NCBI RefSeq assembly: GCF_003386165.1
Contig: NZ_QRDV01000007.1
Location: 118,691 to 182,690, forward strand
Length of the DNA stretch: 64,000 bases
Source: Winogradskyella eximia
Lineage (GTDB): Bacteria; Bacteroidota; Bacteroidia; Flavobacteriales; Flavobacteriaceae
Reading direction: 5' to 3'
Shown: positions 46,019 through 54,323 of the stretch, piece by piece
How the letters are laid out: every line of letters begins with the position of its first letter
How positions within the stretch are numbered: the stretch's first letter is position 1
Position numbers and translations under genes: made by a program
Notes under the pieces: generated by a model
What the model was told of the DNA's origin: nothing
Seen by the model: only the letters and a program-made list of their open reading frames with translations
Databases searched by the model: none

Positions 46019-46834
46019 ATGCGATATTTATTAATTCTATTTTTATGTTTAACTACAGCACATAGCTATAGTCAGGTTAGTATTGAAACTCAAGACAGTA
46101 CCGCAAACAAAACTCCGACAAAAGTAAAAGGAACTCTAGTTAGTTCTACAACAAACTTACCTCTAAGCGAAGCCAATATTGTAAATATCAATCAGGTAGT
46201 AGGAACCGCATCAAACGATGAAGGTGTTTTTGAGATTAGAGCAAAAGTTAACGATACCTTACACTTGTCATATATAGGTTATAAATCTATAAAAGTACGT
46301 GTGACTAATGACTGGTTAAAATTTGGAGATACAGAAATTCAAATGACAGAGTTAGCATTAGCTCTAGAAGAAGTTACTGTAAAACAATTAGAGTTAACAG
46401 GCTATTTGGTTGTTGATATGAAACAAATTCCTGAAACCTCAAATAATCGTTACCGTATTTCTGGCTTACCTGGTCAAGGTTATGAAGCTGGCAAGCCCAA
46501 TATTGCAACAAAAGTTTTGGGTGCTATTTTTAATCCTGCAGATTTCTTATACAATATGTTTGGTAGAAAGCCAAACGAAATGCATAAGCTAAAGAAAATG
46601 AAAGAGGATGATGAAATTAGAAATCAATTAGCTAAGCGTTTTGATAGAGAAATGTTATTAGTTTTACTTCAAGTTACAAAATACGATTTAGATGAAATAG
46701 TTAACCAATGTAACTATTCTAAAGACTTTATAAATACCGCTAATGATCTTCAAATATTAGATGCTATAAGCGAATGTTTTGAGGAGTATAAAGTCATTAA
46801 TCGTAGTAAAGACCGCAACAAAAAGAAAGATTAA
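46019..46834 (+). CDS. Secreted protein with carboxypeptidase-D regulatory-like domain
   Basis: 271 residues with signal peptide ending near HSYSQ (19). Residues ~35-120 form a CarbopepD_reg_2-type beta domain (VKGTLVSSTTNLPLSEANIVNINQ, VGTASNDEGVFEI, DTLHLSYIGYKSIKV). This domain is usual at the N-terminus of TonB-dependent receptors, but no plug or barrel follows. The C-terminal ~130 residues are charged and helical (MHKLKKMKEDDEIRNQLAKRF). Stand-alone proteins of this kind occur widely in Flavobacteriaceae. Function unknown. Confidence 0.78.
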   Translation: MRYLLILFLCLTTAHSYSQVSIETQDSTANKTPTKVKGTLVSSTTNLPLSEANIVNINQVVGTASNDEGVFEIRAKVNDTLHLSYIGYKSIKVRVTNDWLKFGDTEIQMTELALALEEVTVKQLELTGYLVVDMKQIPETSNNRYRISGLPGQGYEAGKPNIATKVLGAIFNPADFLYNMFGRKPNEMHKLKKMKEDDEIRNQLAKRFDREMLLVLLQVTKYDLDEIVNQCNYSKDFINTANDLQILDAISECFEEYKVINRSKDRNKKKD

Positions 46835-46845
46835 GTAAATCGCTT

Positions 46846-47511
46846 TTAGGTTGAGACTTTTTCTGAATGAAATCGTTCAACAATGGCATCATAATCCTTT
46901 ACGGTTTTTTTAATCCAATCAAATCGTTTTTCTATTATTTCTTCTTCTGTAAGTTGCCAATTAATATCAGATTTGCGCAATAACGCCGTTACATGCTGTA
47001 AAATAATAGCCGCAGAAACAGAAATATTAAGACTTTCGGTAAAACCAACCATGGGTATTTTAAGAAAACAATCTGCTTGGTCTATCACTTGCTGAGATAA
47101 ACCTTCAGTTTCTCTTCCAAAGAAGAAACACGACTTTTTAGTAATATCAAAATCTATTAATTCGCAATCATTTACATGTGGTGTAGTAGCTACAATCTGA
47201 TAGCCTTGTGCTTTTAAATCTGTAATGCAATCTGTAGTAGAATGGTAACGGTTAAGGTCTACCCACTTTTGCGCTCCCATAGCGATTTCATTATCTATAG
47301 TTTTAGAATTTACTTCCTCCACAATATTTAATTCTTGTATACCAAATACATCGCAAGATCGCATCACCGCACTTGTATTGTGTAATTGAAAAACATCTTC
47401 TGTAGCCACAGTAAAATGTTTGGTACGTTTAGGTAGCACTTCTTTAAAACGTTCTTTTCGTTTTTCAGTTAAGAATGTTTCTAAGTATTCTAGAAGCTTT
47501 AAGTTGGTCAT
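46846..47511 (-). CDS. trmH: tRNA (guanosine-18 2'-O) methyltransferase, TrmH family
   Basis: 221 residues. SPOUT methyltransferase motifs: NTSAVMRSCDVFGIQEL (motif 1, catalytic Arg), FFFGRETEGLSQQV (motif 2) and IPMVGFTESLNISVSAAI (motif 3), with TrmH-type N-terminal (KERFKEVLPKRTKHFTVATEDV) and C-terminal (RFDWIKKTVKDYDAI) extensions. It methylates the 2'-O of G18 in tRNA. Full length. Divergent from the gene at 47544 with only 32 bases between. Confidence 0.9.
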   Translation of the reverse strand: MTNLKLLEYLETFLTEKRKERFKEVLPKRTKHFTVATEDVFQLHNTSAVMRSCDVFGIQELNIVEEVNSKTIDNEIAMGAQKWVDLNRYHSTTDCITDLKAQGYQIVATTPHVNDCELIDFDITKKSCFFFGRETEGLSQQVIDQADCFLKIPMVGFTESLNISVSAAIILQHVTALLRKSDINWQLTEEEIIEKRFDWIKKTVKDYDAIVERFHSEKVST

Positions 47512-47543
47512 AAAATCTTATATTTAGTGCTTATTGCAAAACT

Positions 47544-48752
47544 ATGAAATTTAACACTACTATTTTTTTACTGCTTTTTATAATATGTAACTATCAAATA
47601 AGCTACTCGCAAGACACAGAACAACCTTGCTCTTGCCTTCTACTAAAGGAATCTGAGGAAAATGATGAAAAAGTGATTGAGTTAGCAGAATATATTGAAA
47701 CGTCATTCCATAATCTAAGTTCAGATGCTTTTAATGAAAAGTTTGATGTACCATCGTTTTTAAATTCTATAATTGACCATAAACAAATAGATAAAGGAGA
47801 TGGTTTTACTAGAGGTTACATTGAAGGCATATCGAGCACAGGGAAAAAACTCTCTCAACAAATAACAAGCTCAATAGAAGCTGGTGCTTACTATAACTTA
47901 ATTAATTACAGATACAATATTGAGGACATGGCTTATTATTTCACCTTTAGATTGTATTCTGATGATATAGGTGTTAATTATCACGATTATAAAGTATGCT
48001 CAGATGGAGAACACTTAAAGTTCAATGACATTTATATTTATATCACAGGAGAGCCTTTATCTTCAACATTGCAAAGGATTTTTTTAGTGTCTAAACCACC
48101 AGAAGAAAGCCCAAATAGTCCGGCAACAACTGATGCCACAAAGAACATTTTCTATTTTGTAGCATCCAAAAAACTAGCCGAACAAGGGAAACACAAAGAA
48201 GCGTATGACAAAATTTCTCAATTAACAGCACCCATGTCTACAGAGAAATTCACACTCTTAATTAAAGCAAATTATGCCAGTTCTTTTGACGACGAATTAT
48301 ATGAAAACACGTTAAAAGAATATGCCGATTTATACCCTCAAGATCCCACCTTATATCTAAAAAAAATCGATTATAATATTATAAAAGGTGATTATAACAA
48401 AGCCATACAAAACATAGACAAACTCATTTTTGAAACTGAGGATGATTTTTTAAACCTTATTAAAGCCAACGTATATGTATTAGATAAGGACTACAAAAAT
48501 GCAGAAATACATTATGATTATATTGTAGAAAATTATCCTGATCTTTTACAAGGCTATATTGGGTATATCATCGCTTTAAATTTTCAAAATAGATTTGAAG
48601 AGATTATAGTTGTTATTGAAGACCTCATAGAACAAGGTTATGATAAAGACGCACTTTTAGATTTTTTAGAAGAGAAAGAACCAGATGGCACCAATGAACT
48701 TGAAGCATTTGTAAAATCGAAGCTTTATAAAAAGTGGAAACGTAAATCTTAG
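47544..48752 (+). CDS. Secreted TPR-like protein of unknown function
   Basis: 402 residues with signal peptide ending near ISYSQ (23). Residues ~30-200 form a domain I do not recognise (CSCLLLKESEENDEK…). Residues ~215-385 contain TPR-like helix pairs (KKLAEQGKHKEAYDKISQL, KIDYNIIKGDYNKAIQNIDKL, NVYVLDKDYKNAEIHYDYI). Probably a periplasmic protein-interaction scaffold. It ends 11 bases before the sirtuin gene on the same strand, so the two may form a short operon, though no functional link is evident. Confidence 0.7.
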   Translation: MKFNTTIFLLLFIICNYQISYSQDTEQPCSCLLLKESEENDEKVIELAEYIETSFHNLSSDAFNEKFDVPSFLNSIIDHKQIDKGDGFTRGYIEGISSTGKKLSQQITSSIEAGAYYNLINYRYNIEDMAYYFTFRLYSDDIGVNYHDYKVCSDGEHLKFNDIYIYITGEPLSSTLQRIFLVSKPPEESPNSPATTDATKNIFYFVASKKLAEQGKHKEAYDKISQLTAPMSTEKFTLLIKANYASSFDDELYENTLKEYADLYPQDPTLYLKKIDYNIIKGDYNKAIQNIDKLIFETEDDFLNLIKANVYVLDKDYKNAEIHYDYIVENYPDLLQGYIGYIIALNFQNRFEEIIVVIEDLIEQGYDKDALLDFLEEKEPDGTNELEAFVKSKLYKKWKRKS

Positions 48753-48763
48753 CATCATTTAAC

Positions 48764-49438
48764 ATGAAACATATTGTTGTATTAACAGGAGCTGGTATAA
48801 GTGCAGAAAGTGGCATTAAAACATTTAGAGATGCAGATGGACTTTGGGAAGGACATGATGTTATGGAAGTGGCTTCTCCTGAAGGATTTGCACGCAACCC
48901 AGAATTAGTCTTAAACTTCTATAACGAAAGACGAAGACAATTAAACGAAGTAGAACCTAACCAAGCACATAAAGACTTGGCAACGCTTGAAAACAATTAT
49001 AAAGTTACTATAATAACTCAAAACGTAGATGATTTACACGAGCGTGCTGGCAGTACAGAGGTCATTCATTTACATGGCGAACTACGTAAAATAAGAAGTA
49101 CCCAAAACGAAAATGATATCAAAGTTTGGGAAGAAGATCTTAAGCTCGGTGACACTTGCGAAAAAGGCTATCAACTAAGACCACATATTGTTTGGTTTGG
49201 CGAAGCAGTACCTATGATAGAAAAAGCTGTAGAGATTTGTTATACTGCAGATATTCTAGTTATTATTGGTACAAGTATGCAAGTCTATCCTGCAGCAAGT
49301 TTAATTGATTATGTGCAACCTAACACTCCCATTTATTACATAGATCCTAAACCTGCAATGAGTAATAATGGAAAAGTAACCGTAATTGCCAAATCGGCTA
49401 CAGAAGGTATGAAAGAAATGCTAAATTTATTGAGCTAA
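48764..49438 (+). CDS. cobB: Sirtuin NAD-dependent protein deacylase (SIRT5/CobB-like, predicted desuccinylase)
   Basis: 224 residues. NAD-binding motifs LTGAGISAESGIKTFRD, TQNVDDLHERAGS, catalytic His in LHGEL and PHIVWFGE, and GTSMQVYPAASL. FYNERRRQL carries the Tyr-x-x-Arg pair that in class III sirtuins (E. coli CobB, SIRT5) recognises succinyl- or malonyl-lysine. The usual four zinc-binding cysteines are missing: only one Cys remains between LHGEL and PHIVWFGE. Known role of class: removal of acyl groups from lysine in metabolic enzymes. Full length otherwise. Confidence 0.9.
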   Translation: MKHIVVLTGAGISAESGIKTFRDADGLWEGHDVMEVASPEGFARNPELVLNFYNERRRQLNEVEPNQAHKDLATLENNYKVTIITQNVDDLHERAGSTEVIHLHGELRKIRSTQNENDIKVWEEDLKLGDTCEKGYQLRPHIVWFGEAVPMIEKAVEICYTADILVIIGTSMQVYPAASLIDYVQPNTPIYYIDPKPAMSNNGKVTVIAKSATEGMKEMLNLLS

Positions 49439-49440
49439 AG

Positions 49441-50673
49441 TTATCTATTCTTAGCCTCAATCCACTTACTCATATACTTTGTACTCTGCATTGTTTGGTG
49501 TCTTAACAATTGACCAATAAAATTCTTTTCGTGATGTGCTTTTAAATTATGTCTTAGCGAATTTATATGAGCAGAGAATCCTTCTTCAAAATCTAATCGA
49601 TTAAAACGCTGGTTTAAAGCTTCAAAACCATTCTTTTGTTTTTGTTCCCATATTTCAGAATTAGTAAAAAGTAAAACTGCTTTTTCTGCAAAAGTCTCAG
49701 GATCATCTTCAATAAAACCATTCGCATTAAAATCACCAAACATACTTTCAGCTGCAATAGAAGTCATTATAGAAGGTGTACCATTTTGCATGGCATCAAT
49801 TAATTTGCCTTTAAGTCCTGCTCCATAACGCAAAGATGCTAAGCATACTTTTGCATTTTGTATCACTTCATTTACATCTTCAGCAAAACCTTTTATTAAA
49901 AAACCGTCCTTAATATTATTAAGTTGAGTAACTTTTTGTGATTCATAAGCACCATAAATATGTAACTCGGCTTTAGGTAATTGCTTTCTAATTAAAGGCC
50001 AAATGGTTTGTTTTAGATATAAAACTGCATCGTAATTTGGCGCATGTAAAAAATTACCAATGGTAATAAAGTGTTGTCTTGCTTCAAAATATGGTAATTG
50101 TTTTTTTTCGGTTTCAGAAATTGGTTCTAATAAAAACGGTAAGTAATAAAGTAAGCTTTTATCGATTTTAAATGTTGTTGTTAATAGATCTATTTCAGCT
50201 TCAGAGATCATTAAACTTATATCCGAACGATATATGCTTGCTATTTCGCGTTTGGTGATATCGTTTTGCAAATGCGTAATTGAAACCTCTACATTTTGTT
50301 TTAAAGCCACTTCCCTAGCCTTTCGTAAACCGTGAAAATCTTCAGTATCTAAAACACGAAGCGCATTTGGGCATTGTTCTGAAACGCGCCAACCATATTG
50401 TTCTTCTGACATAAAACGATCAAACAAAACAACATCTGGATTTAAGTTTTTTACAAAGACATCAAAAGAAGAATCATTTAACAGAATGGCTTGTGTATTA
50501 ATATTAAGACGACTTAAATCAAAGGTATTATTAGACGTATTAGCAGCAGAAGCAAACGTAACGTCATAACCTTGATTCTGAAACTGATCTATCAACTGAA
50601 GCATTCTACTGCCAGCCGCAGAACTCTTTGGCTCTGGCCAAACAAAACCAATTACTAATAGTTTTTTATTCAA
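49441..50673 (-). CDS. Glycosyltransferase of the GT4/GT1-like family
   Basis: 410 residues, two Rossmann lobes. The N-terminal part opens LLVIGFVWPEPKSSAAGSRM, typical of retaining GT-B enzymes. The C-terminal lobe has ITIGNFLHAPNYDAVLYLK, AELHIYGAY, GFAEDVNEVI, and a donor-binding stretch LRYGAGLKGKLIDAMQNGTP with an E near SIAAESM. Acceptor and sugar are unknown. No other polysaccharide genes are adjacent. It starts at 50673, directly next to the stop of the haem-binding-domain gene (one-base spacing), so the two are probably co-transcribed. Confidence 0.85.
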   Translation of the reverse strand: MNKKLLVIGFVWPEPKSSAAGSRMLQLIDQFQNQGYDVTFASAANTSNNTFDLSRLNINTQAILLNDSSFDVFVKNLNPDVVLFDRFMSEEQYGWRVSEQCPNALRVLDTEDFHGLRKAREVALKQNVEVSITHLQNDITKREIASIYRSDISLMISEAEIDLLTTTFKIDKSLLYYLPFLLEPISETEKKQLPYFEARQHFITIGNFLHAPNYDAVLYLKQTIWPLIRKQLPKAELHIYGAYESQKVTQLNNIKDGFLIKGFAEDVNEVIQNAKVCLASLRYGAGLKGKLIDAMQNGTPSIMTSIAAESMFGDFNANGFIEDDPETFAEKAVLLFTNSEIWEQKQKNGFEALNQRFNRLDFEEGFSAHINSLRHNLKAHHEKNFIGQLLRHQTMQSTKYMSKWIEAKNR

Positions 50674-51147
50674 TTATTGAGGCTCTTTTAGAAACACATA
50701 TTTTAAACGCACTGTTTTTGCCCAAGCCAATACGGCATCTATTTGGTCTTGAGATAGTTTAGCGTCTTCATGCGTCCACGTGTAACTGTCTAAAGGCATT
50801 TCTTTTTCTTCAACCATTTCTATCAACTCTTCGAGTTTATGGTCTTTTTTCTTATCCGAGTAATCATTCCATTTAGAGATGTTAAAATGCTTTTTTCCAT
50901 CATTAACATGCTCATTTAACCAATAATTAACTGGAGTAATATTGTTATACCAAGGATAACGTGTATTATCACTATGGCAATCATTACAAGCCGCTTTTAA
51001 AATTAATTTTACATCTTCTGGCGGATTAGTATCTGCATAAAAAGCATCTACAGAAGCCATATCACCTTCATTTTTATCTGGCCCAAAAAATTGAGCAATT
51101 ATGAACACTACTAAAAGTAGAAGTCCAATTTTTTTGAAAATCTTCAT
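50674..51147 (-). CDS. Haem-binding-domain (CXXCH) membrane-anchored protein
   Basis: 157 residues. One N-terminal membrane anchor (IGLLLLVVFIIAQFFG) leads to a periplasmic domain with a single haem c motif, CNDCH (Cys54, Cys57, His58), in the context LKAACNDCHSDNTRYPWY. This matches the small Haem_bd family (PF14376) of Bacteroidota. Possible role: electron transfer or redox sensing. Shares an operon with the downstream glycosyltransferase, and the pairing has no obvious logic. Confidence 0.82.
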   Translation of the reverse strand: MKIFKKIGLLLLVVFIIAQFFGPDKNEGDMASVDAFYADTNPPEDVKLILKAACNDCHSDNTRYPWYNNITPVNYWLNEHVNDGKKHFNISKWNDYSDKKKDHKLEELIEMVEEKEMPLDSYTWTHEDAKLSQDQIDAVLAWAKTVRLKYVFLKEPQ

Positions 51148-51185
51148 TTTTCACTAATTTAGACCTCTAAATTAATCAATTTCTA

Positions 51186-51749
51186 TTGACTAGAACAGAA
51201 CTTTATAAGGAATTAAACTACGTAAATCATTCACGAGAGAAGCGATTAAAATATGCTAATCTTGTTATTGACCATCCTGAATTGGTAACACCGTTGCTAG
51301 ACATTCTTTTTGATGTAGATGATAAAATTTCTTGCAGAGCAGCTTGGGTGTTCGAGTTTATGTGTAAAGAAAAACTAGAAGCTATTATTCCTTTTCTAGA
51401 TGTATTTACTAAAAACATGTCTAAAGTACACTTAGATCCTGCTGTAAGACCTGTAGCCAAAGTGTGTGAGTATCTTATTAAAGCACATTATTCAAAAACA
51501 GACAATGCTATTAAATCACACCTCACCGAAACGCACAAAGAAAGCATTATAGAAGCGTGTTTCGATTGGATGATAAATGACGAAAAAATTGCCCCAAAAG
51601 CTTATGCTATGAACAGTTTATTCTTATTAGGCATTGAGTATGATTGGATTCATCCAGAATTGGCAATTATCCTAGAGCGTGATTTTCAGATGCAGAGTTC
51701 AGGTTTTAAAGCTAGAGCTCGCCAGATTTTAAAAAAAATTAGAAAATAA
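51186..51749 (+). CDS. Helical HEAT-like cytoplasmic protein with TTG start
   Basis: 187 residues, starting at TTG (51186). An in-frame stop lies at 51168-51170, and no ATG, GTG or other TTG lies between. The next in-frame Met is ~60 residues in. Related proteins that I recall start MT-x-x-ELYKxLNYVN, matching LTRTELYKELNYVN here. The protein is a series of helices (ANLVIDHPELVTPLLDILF, AAWVFEFMCKEKLEAIIPFL, SIIEACFDWMINDEK, PKAYAMNSLFLLG), a HEAT-like pattern. Homologues in databases are sometimes labelled adenylosuccinate lyase, but none of the PurB motifs is present, so I reject that name. Confidence 0.75.
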   Translation: MTRTELYKELNYVNHSREKRLKYANLVIDHPELVTPLLDILFDVDDKISCRAAWVFEFMCKEKLEAIIPFLDVFTKNMSKVHLDPAVRPVAKVCEYLIKAHYSKTDNAIKSHLTETHKESIIEACFDWMINDEKIAPKAYAMNSLFLLGIEYDWIHPELAIILERDFQMQSSGFKARARQILKKIRK

Positions 51750-51778
51750 AAAAACTAAAGCTATAGGCCAACAGTCAA

Positions 51779-52570
51779 TTACTTTGCCACTCTAAAGCTT
51801 CCTGTTTTCTCATCAAAAGCAATTAAATCTTTAGGGAAAAGCGAATTAAAAACACCTTGAGATATTAAATTACAAGGTTGATCGCATACCACTTTATCTT
51901 TTTGCATTACAATCATAGTGTCACATAACTGAATGGCTAAATCAATTTCGTGAGACGAAAACAAGATGGTTTTACCAGTTTCTTTAGTTAACTTTTGAAG
52001 TAATTTTAAAATGTAGGCTTTGTGATACATATCGAGATGTGTTGTAGGCTCATCTAAAACAATAATTGCGGTATCTTGAGCCAAAGCCCTTGCTATCATT
52101 ACTTTTTGTAACTGACCATCACTAAGTTCGTAACACTTTTTATCTTTTAAATTTAGAATATTAACGTGTTCTAAAGCATTATTTACCGTAGATACATCTT
52201 CTTCAGATAAATTACCAATCCAATTTGTATATGGATGTCTTCCTAACGATACCAACTCAAATACCGACAAGTTTTTAGAAATTAAAGGTTCTGTTAATAC
52301 AATACTTAATTGTTTGGCTAACTCTATAGTAGAGGTTGAATTTAAATCATTTCCATTAATAGAAATATTTCCATTTAAAGCGGATTGCACTTTAATTAAG
52401 GTACGTAATAATGTAGATTTCCCAATACCATTAGCGCCAACTAAACCAATTAGTTGCCCTTTTTCTAATTCGAAATTTATATTTGAAGCCACAACAGTCT
52501 CAGCCTTTTTGGTTTTATAACCAATTGAAAGATCCGTTACTTTAACGATGTTGCGCTTATGAGTAGTCAC
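51779..52570 (-). CDS. ABC transporter ATP-binding protein, B12/iron-siderophore (BtuD/FecE) type
   Basis: 263 residues, with a GTG start at 52570 that overlaps the upstream TAG stop (TAGTG), suggesting translational coupling. Walker A GLVGANGIGKSTLL, signature YELSDGQLQKVMIARAL, Walker B IIVLDEPTTHLDMYHKA, and H-loop SSHEIDLA are intact. Q-loop near IVLTEPLI. Last gene of the minus-strand operon binding protein - permease - unknown lipoprotein - ATPase. The nearby cobalamin riboswitch and BtuB/BtuG-like genes suggest B12 as cargo, although haem or siderophore cannot be excluded by sequence alone. Confidence 0.92.
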   Translation of the reverse strand: MTTHKRNIVKVTDLSIGYKTKKAETVVASNINFELEKGQLIGLVGANGIGKSTLLRTLIKVQSALNGNISINGNDLNSTSTIELAKQLSIVLTEPLISKNLSVFELVSLGRHPYTNWIGNLSEEDVSTVNNALEHVNILNLKDKKCYELSDGQLQKVMIARALAQDTAIIVLDEPTTHLDMYHKAYILKLLQKLTKETGKTILFSSHEIDLAIQLCDTMIVMQKDKVVCDQPCNLISQGVFNSLFPKDLIAFDEKTGSFRVAK

Positions 52571-53193
52571 TAATTTATTAATTGATTGGTAATATTATTT
52601 TCATTACAGATTGAAATATAATGAATAGCCATTACAATTTGAACATTAGTATTATTTAAATCAAAATCTAAGGTATTATCTGCAATGTAATTTAACATTG
52701 ATGAATGACTAAAATCTTCAGTCCTTAGAATATTGTTATAGTATTTGTTAACCATTGAGTTATGCTTTGTAGTAAGGCTTAAAAACTCTTTATATTTACC
52801 ATTAATTTTTGGTGCATAATATTGGTAAGTATCATCGCTATTTCTGCTTCTCTTTTGGGTTTTTGTTTCCCAAATCTCATCGAAGGTAGATTTTGAAACT
52901 GAACTAAACAATTTATCTATTTTCTTTGGCTTTACAGACTTAAAACCTTCTGCCTCTAAGTTTACAATTCTATGTCTAAATTCAGTATTAAAATTTTCAT
53001 CATTAAGACTTAATATATCTTTAATAAAAAAAGTTCTAATGGTTTGTATGTCTTTTATTTCTTGTTTGCTAAAAGTAGATTCAAGTTCTGTAGTCGTTTT
53101 GTAAGATTTGCAACCTAATAATAAAAAGGTGCATAGAATAAAAAGATTTTTAACAGTGCTGATCTTCCAGAAATTAAGGGTTTCTAAAGTCAT
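52570..53193 (-). CDS. Unknown lipoprotein inside the B12 transporter operon
   Basis: 207 residues. A membrane-proximal stretch (VKNLFILCTFLLLGC) looks like a lipoprotein signal with Cys28, after a 14-residue leader that may be untranslated. The mature part is helical and charged with no recognised motif (KQEIKDIQTIRTFFIKDIL, KIDKLFSSVSKSTFDEIWE, SMVNKYYNNILRTEDF). It starts 13 bases after the permease stop and ends overlapping the ATPase GTG start, so it is firmly within the operon. This placement suggests a role in the same uptake system, or a lineage-specific passenger. Confidence 0.75.
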   Translation of the reverse strand: MTLETLNFWKISTVKNLFILCTFLLLGCKSYKTTTELESTFSKQEIKDIQTIRTFFIKDILSLNDENFNTEFRHRIVNLEAEGFKSVKPKKIDKLFSSVSKSTFDEIWETKTQKRSRNSDDTYQYYAPKINGKYKEFLSLTTKHNSMVNKYYNNILRTEDFSHSSMLNYIADNTLDFDLNNTNVQIVMAIHYISICNENNITNQLIN

Positions 53194-53206
53194 GTTTAAA
53201 AAAAAT

Positions 53207-54229
53207 TCAAAACATCATTTTCCGCTGTCTTACTAATAACCAAATCACTACCGGAGCACCAACTAAAGCCGTTATTGCATTAATTGGCAACATATAATCA
53301 CTCGTTGGGACTTGAGCAATGCTATCGCAAATAAGCATTACAATAGCACCAAATAAAAATACAGCAGGCAATAATATTTTATGATTTGTGGTTTTAAATA
53401 TTTGCCTAGTTAAATGCGGAATTGCCAAACCGATAAATGCTATAGGGCCAGCAAAAGCGGTTATAGTTCCTGCAATTAAACTTGTGGCGAAGATAATGAC
53501 GAATCTACTGGATTTCAAAGACAAACCGAGGCTTTTTGCGTAATTATCGCCTAATAATAAGGCATTCAAACCTTTAACCGAAAAAATACTGAGAACAATT
53601 CCCACACTATAAATGCAGAAGAAAATCAATAATTCTTCCCAAGATAAATTACTTAAACTACCAAAACCCCAAAAAATATACTGCTGTAATTGTTCTGCAG
53701 AACTAAAATAAGACAATACGCTCACAATAGCAGCAGTAATACTTCCAAACATTAAACCTATTATCAGAATTGCCATAGTATCTCTAACTCTACTTGAAAC
53801 TGCCAAAACAGCCAACAGCACTAAAAAGCTTCCCAAACTTGCAGCAATTACAATACTCCATTTAGATATTAAAACGGTTGCAAATAAACCGCCAAAGAGA
53901 CCCGAACCTAAAATAACAATGGCAACTCCTAAACTTGCACCAGAGCTAATACCCAAAACAAAAGGGCCTGCTAAAGGATTTCTAAATAACGTTTGCATTA
54001 ATAGACCAGAAATACCCAAACCCGAACCAACCATAATAGCAGTAATTGCCTTTGGCAATCTTACTTTTGTAATAATAACTTGCCAAGTTTCGTTATCAAC
54101 AGAACCAAAAAGACTACCCAAAACTTCAGAAAACGGAATACTTACCGAACCCAAACTGATGTTTAGCACAAAACAAAACAGTAAAATTACTGTTAAGATT
54201 AGAAAAGGATATGTGTAGTTGGTTTTCAA
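53207..54229 (-). CDS. FecCD-family ABC permease, BtuC-like
   Basis: 340 residues, about ten membrane segments. Typical FecCD features: GLGISGLLMQTLFRNPLAGPFVLGISSGA near residue 75-100, the LLGDNYAKSLGLSLK coupling loop, and AGPIAFIGLAIPHLTRQIFKTTNHK near the ATPase contact. It forms the inner membrane channel for B12 or iron-chelate import. Downstream of the binding lipoprotein by 94 bases and upstream of the unknown lipoprotein by 13. Confidence 0.94.
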   Translation of the reverse strand: MKTNYTYPFLILTVILLFCFVLNISLGSVSIPFSEVLGSLFGSVDNETWQVIITKVRLPKAITAIMVGSGLGISGLLMQTLFRNPLAGPFVLGISSGASLGVAIVILGSGLFGGLFATVLISKWSIVIAASLGSFLVLLAVLAVSSRVRDTMAILIIGLMFGSITAAIVSVLSYFSSAEQLQQYIFWGFGSLSNLSWEELLIFFCIYSVGIVLSIFSVKGLNALLLGDNYAKSLGLSLKSSRFVIIFATSLIAGTITAFAGPIAFIGLAIPHLTRQIFKTTNHKILLPAVFLFGAIVMLICDSIAQVPTSDYMLPINAITALVGAPVVIWLLVRQRKMMF

Positions 54230-54323
54230 ATTTTATTTAAATATTTTGAAGAACTAAGCATTTTAATTCGTCATCATAGCATCAAAAACATAATCATGTT
54301 TCGTCTTTCTAAATACCTTAAAT

